Source: Pirellulales bacterium
Lineage (GTDB): Bacteria > Planctomycetota > Planctomycetia > Pirellulales > Thermoguttaceae
Direction: 5' to 3'
Assembly (NCBI GenBank): GCA_020846145.1
Contig: JADLEL010000051.1
Location: 21,578-85,577, forward strand
DNA: 64,000 nt
The notes under the pieces are model-generated. The model ran no database searches. It was not told where the DNA came from and saw nothing but the letters and a program-made list of their open reading frames with translations. This document shows, one piece after another, positions 58,798 through 64,000 of the stretch (its first letter is position 1; every line of letters begins with the position of its first letter). The position numbers and the translations under genes are program-made.

Positions 58798-59130
58798 AAT
58801 TTCCAGAGAGAGTTGTTCGTACCAAAGTCTATCCTCGATTCGATTGGAATTCCAGATGAGTATTACGAACAACAGCCGCGTCAGAACTAAAAGGCCGCCC
58901 AATATCCAGGTCCAACGACGCATAGAAAACCCCAAAATAATTAAGATCGAACCCAAAAAGGCATAAAATTCCGGGATACGTGAAACGGGTTCTCGACCCC
59001 AAGTCCAGAGCGAACAACCGAGGCTTGCGACGACGGTTAGTTCCAACAGCGTCCGCAGGGAATATTGGAATGGCGTTCGCCCAGTCGGGACGGGCGGCGT
59101 AGAATCAAAGTTGGTTGGCGAAGAATCCAT
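58723..59130 (-). CDS. Small membrane protein with planctomycete FSLRTLL-type N-terminus
   Basis: This 135-aa protein has the recurrent planctomycete start FQYSLRTLLELTVVASLGCS as its first transmembrane segment. Two more helices follow (FYAFLGSILIILGFSM; WTWILGGLLVLTRLLFVILI). The last 25 residues (after LSLEILQPDD) are encoded antisense to the fabI remnant, so the native C-terminus was probably lost and a new stop acquired. The family function is unknown. The next gene upstream on the same strand (HNH) starts about 420 bases away, with its stop 7 bases before this gene's start. Confidence 0.7.
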   Translation of the reverse strand: MDSSPTNFDSTPPVPTGRTPFQYSLRTLLELTVVASLGCSLWTWGREPVSRIPEFYAFLGSILIILGFSMRRWTWILGGLLVLTRLLFVILIWNSNRIEDRLWYEQLSLEILQPDDAVPAIDVAGFADDAGGEVA

Positions 59131-59136
59131 GATCCA

Positions 59137-59553
59137 TTATGGCGACCAAAATCTCCCTCGGGCGACGAGCGCTTGACGTTCGATTATCCGTTCGGAAGTA
59201 TTAAATCCGAAAATGCGAGCGGTAACTTCGCCGATTTCGGTTAATGCCCGAATGAATGAACCATCCAAGTGAAAATGATCCCCCCACGCATCGATTCGTG
59301 GATTGAAAAAGCGAACGAGAGGACCGCCCGGTGTTAAAATGGACCCTAAATCGCTTCCTTTATGGCGGTTGCAAATAAGACAAGCATAAGCCAAGTTCTC
59401 GAACTCCGTCGGTCCGTTGTGTTTAAGGCTGATGATGTGATCGACTTCGCAGCCGAAATAGGTATCGTCTTCATGGATGAGGCAATATTCGCAACGATGC
59501 GTTGCCCTCCAAGCAACTCGCGAGCGGAGTTCTTCGCCGGTTGGACTACCCAT
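59137..59553 (-). CDS. HNH endonuclease
   Basis: This 138-aa protein has a clear HNH/zinc motif: CEYC near residue 21, CEVDHIISLKHNGPTEFENL with the catalytic His39, and YACLICNRHKGSDLG with the second Cys pair and closing His. Stand-alone HNH proteins of this type cut DNA non-specifically or at mobile-element targets. It begins 8 bases inside the 3' end of the 80-aa protein gene upstream, so the two are translationally coupled. I recall this pair also from cyanobacteria. Whether it acts as a toxin, a defence nuclease or a mobile nuclease is not known. Confidence 0.88.
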   Translation of the reverse strand: MGSPTGEELRSRVAWRATHRCEYCLIHEDDTYFGCEVDHIISLKHNGPTEFENLAYACLICNRHKGSDLGSILTPGGPLVRFFNPRIDAWGDHFHLDGSFIRALTEIGEVTARIFGFNTSERIIERQALVARGRFWSP

Positions 59554-59788
59554 GAATCACATGCTCACGGGCTTTGGCTTTAGCGAGCCGCATGAAGTGT
59601 TCCAATTGGAGAAAGTTGTCCAATTCGGATCGTTCTTCAACGGATAGCCCGGTCGTTTTTTCGCGCGCGATAAGATCGGTTATTTTGGCCTTGGCGGTCG
59701 GGGAGGGGTGAAAGTCGATGATCCCTTGGGGATTGGTGCCTGCCGCCACGAAGTCGATGATCTCTTCATAGGCTGGATTGGTAATCAT
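59546..59788 (-). CDS. Small protein partner of the HNH endonuclease
   Basis: The ORF-track entry is too long; the real gene is the 80-aa protein MITNPAYEEIIDFVAAGTNP ..., with the ribosome-binding site GGCGGAGGATACTCT just upstream of the ATG at 59788. It is largely helical with a conserved-looking core (IAREKTTGLSVEERSELDNF, QLEHFMRLAKAKAREHV). I recall the same short family next to HNH genes in cyanobacteria and planctomycetes. The 8-bp overlap with the HNH gene resembles antitoxin-toxin or immunity arrangements, but this is inference. Confidence 0.8.
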   Translation of the reverse strand: MITNPAYEEIIDFVAAGTNPQGIIDFHPSPTAKAKITDLIAREKTTGLSVEERSELDNFLQLEHFMRLAKAKAREHVIHG

Positions 59789-59871
59789 AGAGTATCCTCC
59801 GCCAATAAGATAGCTTACCCAAGAATAATTATACCTCAAGACCGCCCCCCACGCAAGGACCGTCCCTAGCA

Positions 59872-60429
59872 TCAACTCGACTTCCCACCGCCAATCGCTT
59901 CGACCACGGCTCGTTCGATTTCGGCGGGGCGGTTGCCGGTGATGGTGCGGAGAAGGCTGCCCGCGCGGTCGTAGATGCGAAGATGAGGGAGGCCATCCCC
60001 AAGGGCGAAAGCCTCGAAGGCTTCGGAATCGCTTTCGAGCGAGCTTTGGTAGTTTTCGGTGTCTGCCCGCTTTTGGCGGAGGAAATCGAGGACCGATTCG
60101 CGCCGATCCGGCTGATCGAGGCTCACGGTGATGACCGCCAGATCGGACGCGGGGAAACGCTGGTGCAGTGCGACGGTATGAGGCAGCAGATCCTTGCAGG
60201 GACCGCACCAGGTGGCCCAAAAATCGACCAGCACCACCCGACCGCGATGCCGCGCGACGGCCTGCGTCAAGCCGTCGGGATCGATCTCGGCGAGCGATAT
60301 CGAATCGGGCGATCCGGGATCGGTTAAACACGATTCCCCGCTCGGCGAGGAGCACTCCATGCAGCCGGAGCACAATAGCCCGGCAAGGGTGAGTAAAATT
60401 GCCATTGAGAATGGACGGATTACTTTCAT
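59872..60429 (-). CDS. TlpA-like thioredoxin-fold lipoprotein
   Basis: The start at 60429 (MKVIRPFSMAILLTLAGLLC) gives a lipoprotein signal with Cys near residue 23 (LLCSGC). The 185-aa protein has the active site FWATWCGPCKDLLPHTVALH, the beta strand VITVSLDQPDRRESVLDFLR and the cis-Pro region DGLPHLRIYDRAG. Such proteins reduce periplasmic disulfides, for example in cytochrome maturation, or act in redox homeostasis. The electron donor is unknown. Upstream, toward the redoxin gene on the same strand, lie a REP pair and a heptamer array. Confidence 0.9.
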   Translation of the reverse strand: MKVIRPFSMAILLTLAGLLCSGCMECSSPSGESCLTDPGSPDSISLAEIDPDGLTQAVARHRGRVVLVDFWATWCGPCKDLLPHTVALHQRFPASDLAVITVSLDQPDRRESVLDFLRQKRADTENYQSSLESDSEAFEAFALGDGLPHLRIYDRAGSLLRTITGNRPAEIERAVVEAIGGGKSS

Positions 60430-60482
60430 GGCAATTGCGAATTTAAGGCTTGAGAAAAACATAAACGTCGAATAGCGATCCT

Positions 60483-60530
60483 CCGACGCGGAGCGTCGGA
60501 AAATGGCGTTCCCACGCGGAGCGTGGGAAC
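60483..60530. repeat. ACGCGGAGCGT hairpin pair
   Basis: CCGACGCGGAGCGTCGG (60483-60499) and GTTCCCACGCGGAGCGTGGG plus AAC (60508-60530) share the core ACGCGGAGCGT. The second is a widespread repeat word in many bacterial genomes, as I recall. Confidence 0.85.
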
Positions 60531-60541
60531 GAGTTCAACCT

Positions 60542-60590
60542 CTATCCCCTATCCCCTATCCCCTATCCCCTATCCTCTATCCCCTAATCC
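60542..60590. repeat. CTATCCC heptamer array
   Basis: Seven units: CTATCCC x4, CTATCCT, CTATCCC, CTAATCC. It ends two bases before the stop codon of the redoxin gene. Confidence 0.95.
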
Positions 60591-60592
60591 CT

Positions 60593-61186
60593 CTACTCGT
60601 ACTTGATCGTGCAGCCGAACTGCTTGGTGACTTTTTCGGGCGGTTCCTTGCCGGCCAAGAGGGCGTCAAGGGCATCGCGAAGGTGGTGTTTTTTCACTTT
60701 TTTCGCGTCCATGCTGTCGTCGATTGCGCCTACGTAGGCGAGTTTGCGGTCTCTATCGAGCACGAAAACGTGCGGCGTAACCTTCGCGCCGTACTCTTTT
60801 CCGATCTTTTGGCTGGCATCATAAATATAGGCGAAGTCGAATTTTTTCGCTTTCGCCCGTTCTTTCATTTTGTCGAGCTTGTCGGCGTCGAGGTTGTTCA
60901 CGTTGACGGCCACGATCCGCACGCCTTTTTCTTTGTAGTCTTTTTGCAATTTCACCAGCCGCTCTTCGTAGGCCTGGGCGACGGGGCAATGGTTGCAGGT
61001 GAACACGAGCACCAGCAGTTTGGCCGATTTGTAGTCCTTCAGCGCGTGTTCCTTGTCGTCGGTGCCGACGATGCCCGAAAAATTCGGCGCGGCGTCGCCG
61101 ATCTTCAGTTCGCCCGCCCGGACGAAATGTGCGGTAAGAAGAAGGAGAGCGGTCACTGGGGCGATGCAAAGCAAAATGCGTTTCAT
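60593..61186 (-). CDS. Secreted redoxin-domain (AhpC/TSA-like) protein
   Basis: This 197-aa protein has a signal peptide (ILLCIAPVTALLLLTAHFVR) and a thioredoxin fold. The active site is VFTCNHCPVAQAYEERLVKL, a CxxC typical of a thiol-disulfide oxidoreductase group often annotated thioredoxin family protein. It also has FDFAYIYDASQKIGKEYGAK and TPHVFVLDRDRKLAYVGAID with the cis-Pro. The CNHCPVA sequence is characteristic of this subgroup. It is probably a periplasmic peroxidase-like or reductase protein; the function has not been fixed. It is on the same strand as the tlpA-like gene but separated by REP and heptamer repeats. Confidence 0.88.
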   Translation of the reverse strand: MKRILLCIAPVTALLLLTAHFVRAGELKIGDAAPNFSGIVGTDDKEHALKDYKSAKLLVLVFTCNHCPVAQAYEERLVKLQKDYKEKGVRIVAVNVNNLDADKLDKMKERAKAKKFDFAYIYDASQKIGKEYGAKVTPHVFVLDRDRKLAYVGAIDDSMDAKKVKKHHLRDALDALLAGKEPPEKVTKQFGCTIKYE

Positions 61187-61515
61187 GGTTAAGAACCTCC
61201 GAAAGGGGATGTCGTGGAGAGGACGGCAATTGCATAATCATTCGCACTTGCGGCAAAAAAGGCAAGAGGGTCGGCATCCCCCCGTTATTACCGTGCGAGA
61301 TGATGCAAAAAAACAACATCCGCGCCAGCCCACGCCCCCTGCCCCCGTGACGAAAGGTAACGGGGAGCCGGCAAGCGGCCGCGAGGCGAAAGTATATTTG
61401 CGTGCCGTCGTTTTATGACCTAGATTATCATTGGCGATTGAATTCTCGGATCGCCGCCGGGCCGATCGGCCCTCAAACCTATCTCCTCAATCAAATTTAT
61501 CGCAAAACCGTGTCC
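61187..61515. other. Intergenic region, divergent
   Basis: In this 329-bp stretch between divergent genes I see no repeat or clear promoter. The 5' part of the ORF-track coiled-coil ORF (from 61402) reaches into it, but the better start is at 61516. Confidence 0.45.
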
Positions 61516-62355
61516 ATGGACTCGATTCAAACGGTAGCCGGCTGGGAGGGCGTTTCCAGCGCGCTGCGGGAAATCCGCGATTGCCACGCGGAGACCTGGG
61601 CGTTCTTTCACGGGATTTTCGAGGAATTGAATTTGTTCAGCATCGGCCTGGATGCCCGGAAAAGACACCTCGTGCAAACCGTCCAAGCGGGAGAGGAGCA
61701 TCGGCAGACCGAGTCGGCCGAATTCGGCGAAAGGCTGAGCCAACTGATCTCCCAAAGGGAAGCGGAACGCGAGGAAATTCGGGAAACGCGGGAATCGGTG
61801 CGGGAACAAGTCGCGCAATTGGCCGCGGTGGCCTCCGAGTTGGCCTCCGCGCAGGCCGAATTCCAGGCGAACTTCCAACTCATTCGCGAGGAAATCGCCA
61901 AGAACCGCGAAGCCTTGGCGCGCGAGGCAACCGAATTTCCCGCGCCCAAAAACGGCGCGAACGGCGAATTGGAGCAAAAACTCACCGATCTCGAACGGCA
62001 GCACGCCGCGCTCGAGCAGGACCGGGCGGTGTTGGAAAAGGAATTGGAAGGCGTGCGAAACCGCGCGGCCGATTTGGCGGAGTCGCTGGCCGAACAAAAA
62101 CGGCTGGCCGTGCAACAACAGACGCAAGGCGCCGCGGAATTGCAGCGGATGCGCCAATTGCTGGAAAACATCGCCCGACAGGATGCCTTCGCCCGGCCGC
62201 ACCGCGAAATCGAGCCTTTGCCGCGAGCGGCCGATCCGGTAACGCCGCCGGCATCCAAGCCGGAGCCTGCCGCGGCGGCATCCGACCCGGTGTTGGGATC
62301 GGTTTTGGCCCAATTCGAGATGTTGCAGCAAGACCGCGCCAGGCGCAGAGCGTGA
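61516..62355 (+). CDS. Coiled-coil protein of unknown function
   Basis: From the ATG at 61516 (MDSIQTVAGWEGVSSALREI) the protein has 279 aa. A start at 61402 is possible but lacks a better ribosome-binding site. Residues about 60-225 form long heptad-rich helices with many Glu/Gln/Arg (REIRETRESVREQVAQLAAV; LERQHAALEQDRAVLEKELE). The C-terminal 55 residues are Pro/Ala-rich with a short helix (DPVLGSVLAQFEMLQQDRAR). I do not recognise a family. It precedes the FGE-like gene on the same strand, separated by two different heptamer arrays; a joint function is a guess. Confidence 0.7.
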   Translation: MDSIQTVAGWEGVSSALREIRDCHAETWAFFHGIFEELNLFSIGLDARKRHLVQTVQAGEEHRQTESAEFGERLSQLISQREAEREEIRETRESVREQVAQLAAVASELASAQAEFQANFQLIREEIAKNREALAREATEFPAPKNGANGELEQKLTDLERQHAALEQDRAVLEKELEGVRNRAADLAESLAEQKRLAVQQQTQGAAELQRMRQLLENIARQDAFARPHREIEPLPRAADPVTPPASKPEPAAAASDPVLGSVLAQFEMLQQDRARRRA

Positions 62356-62358
62356 GGA

Positions 62359-62393
62359 GAGAGTAAAGAGTGGAGAGTGGAGAGTGGAGAGTA
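62359..62393. repeat. GAGAGTG heptamer array
   Basis: GAGAGTA, AAGAGTG, GAGAGTG, GAGAGTG, GAGAGTA: five units beginning four bases after the stop codon of the coiled-coil gene. Confidence 0.93.
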
Positions 62394-62438
62394 CTTTGTA
62401 CGCGAACAAAAGGCTTTTCCACAAACTGCATAACTCCC

Positions 62439-62508
62439 GACCACTGACCACTGAGCACTACCCACTGAACACTGAACACTACCCACCGACTACTAGCCAC
62501 CGACCACC
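62439..62508. repeat. GACCACT heptamer array
   Basis: Ten degenerate units in register: GACCACT, GACCACT, GAGCACT, ACCCACT, GAACACT, GAACACT, ACCCACC, GACTACT, AGCCACC, GACCACC. It ends 28 bases before the start of the FGE-like gene. Confidence 0.93.
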
Positions 62509-62536
62509 GACGAAAAACATCATTGAAGTTTCGGTT

Positions 62537-63781
62537 ATGAGAAACACCACAAAAAAAATAAACGGCATCATACTGCAGGGCGTCGTCTTGTTGGGCGGGG
62601 TATTCCTGTTAAACGCGGGAGTCATGCTGAACGAGCCGGGACTGGCGGGCGTCGGCGGGGTGGTCGTGGTCTTCGCCTTGGCGCGCGCGTTCGTGCTGCG
62701 ACGAAAACACGATCGGGAACATGCCCTGTTGCTGCGCGCTTCGCAAGAGACGGCGCGGCGGAAGGAGCACGCGGTCAAACCGCGGGCGGCCGCGGCCGCG
62801 GCGATCGATCCCACCGACAGCGACGCGCTCGTGGCCCAGATGCTCGCTCAAGACCGCTATGCGTTGCTGCTTCGCGCGCAGCTTGCCGACAACTTGTGCG
62901 AAGCGCATTTCGGGAAGGCGTTAGCGGCGCTGGGAGAGCAAATGGCCCTCGTGCCCGACGGCGAAGTCGCGCTCGAGGAAACCGACAGCCCGCGCGTCGT
63001 CGCCGTGCAGCGGTTGTTCCTGGACCGCTATCCGGTGACGAATCGGGAGTATTACGAGTTCGTGGCGGCGGGCGGATATCGACAGATGGCCCTTTGGGAC
63101 GAGTCGGTATTGCCGGCAGTGCTCGATTTCGTCGATCGCACCGATCAATCCGGCCCCAAGTACTGGGAGAACGGCTGCTATCCGGCGGGGGAGGATCGGC
63201 ATCCGGTGGTGGGCGTCAGTTGGTTCGAGGCCGCCGCTTACGCGCGTTGGGCCGGCAAGCGCTTGCCCAGCGACGCCGAATGGGTCAAGGCGGGCTGTTG
63301 GCCGGTTCCCTTGTCGAACACCGCCCGCTCCCAACGGCGTTATCCCTGGGGCGATACGATGGACCGCTCGAAAGCGAACCTTTGGGGATCGGGACCGGGC
63401 CGCACCGTGCCCGTCGATGAATACGCGGCCGGGGTCAGCGTGGGCGGCGTCTATCAGTTGATCGGCAACGTTTGGGAATGGACGTCGAGCGGTTTTCGCG
63501 GCACGCAATTGCCGCAAGATCATTTGCCGTCGAGCGGATTGGTGCTCGACGCGCCGCTGCGGAGCATTCGCGGCGGGGCTTTCGACACGTACTTCGACAA
63601 CCAGGCCGCCTGCCAGTTCCAAAGCGGCGAGAATCCGCTAAGCCGCCGCCACAACATCGGTTTCCGCTGCGCGGTCGGCGTGGGAGACCTGATCCTCGTG
63701 CGGAAACCTACCGAAGTAAAACCGACGGAAAAAATCCCGGAAGCGGAAGAACTGCAATTTGCCGGAGCGAATGCGGAATAA
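62537..63781 (+). CDS. Membrane-anchored formylglycine-generating-enzyme-like (SUMF1-type) protein
   Basis: The ATG at 62537 gives 414 aa; the ORF-track start would translate the heptamer array. Two hydrophobic segments (GIILQGVVLLGGVFLLNAGV; GLAGVGGVVVVFALARAFVL) anchor it. Residues about 150-400 form a FGE-sulfatase/SUMF1 domain: LFLDRYPVTNREYYEFVAAG, HPVVGVSWFEAAAYARWAGK, RLPSDAEWVKAGC, YQLIGNVWEWTSSGF, SIRGGAFDTYFDNQA and RRHNIGFRCA. The domain is found in true sulfatase activators and in many unrelated signalling or structural proteins. The active Cys pair of FGE is not evident, so catalytic activity is doubtful. The C-terminal tail is Lys/Glu/Pro-rich. Confidence 0.85.
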   Translation: MRNTTKKINGIILQGVVLLGGVFLLNAGVMLNEPGLAGVGGVVVVFALARAFVLRRKHDREHALLLRASQETARRKEHAVKPRAAAAAAIDPTDSDALVAQMLAQDRYALLLRAQLADNLCEAHFGKALAALGEQMALVPDGEVALEETDSPRVVAVQRLFLDRYPVTNREYYEFVAAGGYRQMALWDESVLPAVLDFVDRTDQSGPKYWENGCYPAGEDRHPVVGVSWFEAAAYARWAGKRLPSDAEWVKAGCWPVPLSNTARSQRRYPWGDTMDRSKANLWGSGPGRTVPVDEYAAGVSVGGVYQLIGNVWEWTSSGFRGTQLPQDHLPSSGLVLDAPLRSIRGGAFDTYFDNQAACQFQSGENPLSRRHNIGFRCAVGVGDLILVRKPTEVKPTEKIPEAEELQFAGANAE

Positions 63782-63790
63782 AAAGGGAGG

Positions 63791-63825
63791 ATTGCAAATT
63801 GGTCATTGCAAATTGCAAATTGAAC
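63791..63825. repeat. ATTGCAA heptamer array
   Basis: ATTGCAA, ATTGGTC, ATTGCAA, ATTGCAA, ATTGAAC. It has the same heptamer as the ends of the cassette at 41.6-42.2 kb, and lies ten bases after the stop codon of the FGE-like gene. Confidence 0.93.
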
Positions 63826-63863
63826 AAAAGAAAATCGCTTGCGTTTTTTCGGATTTTCGTAAG

Positions 63864-64000
63864 CGTTCACGCCCCGGTCGGGGACTGGTCCATTTTTCGG
63901 CGTGAAAACGTATTTTGTGGACAAACGGCAGGCCGAAAACATGGACCTGTCCCCTTCCCGCGGCGCGAGGGGGACAGTCCCATTTTCGCGGCGATTAAGC
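63864..64000. repeat. Composite GGGGACAGTCCC REP cluster (copy 2, inverted, cut by window end)
   Basis: The complement of this segment matches 33884-34020 over its full 137 bases with about ten differences. It contains the GGACTGGTCC, GGACCTGTCC and GGGACAGTCCC words. The element probably continues past the window edge, since copy 1 is about 50 bases longer on that side. Confidence 0.92.

Noticed and set aside
59546-60373. 275-aa minus-strand ORF covering the 80-aa gene
   Set aside because: The upstream 195 codons overlap the tlpA-like gene in another frame; only the last 80 codons have a good ribosome-binding site and a protein-like sequence.
62384-62536. N-terminal extension of the FGE-like protein
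   Set aside because: It translates the GACCACT heptamer array; the ATG at 62537 begins directly before the membrane segment.

Overview
The window looks like a stretch of a planctomycete chromosome, probably Pirellulales-like. The reasons are: a DUF1559-type protein with the family's terminal motif, two Tat-exported Gfo/Idh/MocA oxidoreductases, a J-domain-like membrane protein of planctomycete type, large secreted glycoside hydrolases, a YVTN-propeller/phosphoesterase fusion, and GC-rich coding with very many palindromic intergenic repeats. I saw no tRNA, rRNA, CRISPR array, prophage or complete insertion sequence. The assignment is inference from gene content, not from a marker-gene comparison.

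Layout. 0-4 kb: a secreted oxidoreductase and an OleC-like AMP-forming ligase. 3.8-9.7 kb (minus): a heavy-metal RND efflux operon of Cys-rich secreted protein, periplasmic adaptor, CzcA/CusA-type pump and Cys-rich small exported protein. 9.8-15 kb: a C69 dipeptidase divergent from a GH116 enzyme. 15.2-18.8 kb: a restriction-type island with Vsr nuclease, a GHKL-ATPase/PD-(D/E)XK fusion and a convergent C5 DNA methyltransferase. 19-31 kb: a secreted toroid-fold protein, SHOCT protein, clpX, a DUF1559 protein, a J-domain-like protein, a long secretin-N-like protein and a papain-like peptidase. 31-36.8 kb: glycolysis (apgM, pgi), an HEGVH metallopeptidase lipoprotein, nnrE and an FmdB zinc ribbon protein. 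37-42.4 kb (minus): a housekeeping block of SRP RNA (ffs), dnaX, ybaB, recR and rpoN, with a nuclease-like cassette wedged exactly between ffs and dnaX. 42.5-64 kb: mntP, sugar-related Gfo/Idh/MocA and ThuA genes, an LRR protein, a serine hydrolase, a MoxR ATPase, a phosphoesterase, a GH2 enzyme, an 80-aa protein/HNH pair, two thioredoxin-fold proteins, and a coiled-coil protein followed by an FGE-like protein.

The most striking signal is repeat biology. (1) At least eleven arrays of seven-base tandem repeats with different sequences are present. At three consecutive junctions of the ffs-dnaX-ybaB-recR-rpoN block they occur as inverted pairs, and one pair bounds a nuclease-like gene. (2) REP-like palindromes sit in frame inside two large conserved genes (the RND pump and OleC), and a heptamer array is translated inside OleC. 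(3) Several REP families occur, including hairpins headed by GTAG, the tetranucleotide known from RAYT-associated REPs, plus MITE-like elements and a 137-bp composite repeat with inverted copies 30 kb apart. (4) Two gene remnants (fabI, alpha/beta hydrolase) lie next to such sequences.

All coordinates and motif matches were read by eye. Family names rest on remembered motifs, not on database searches.
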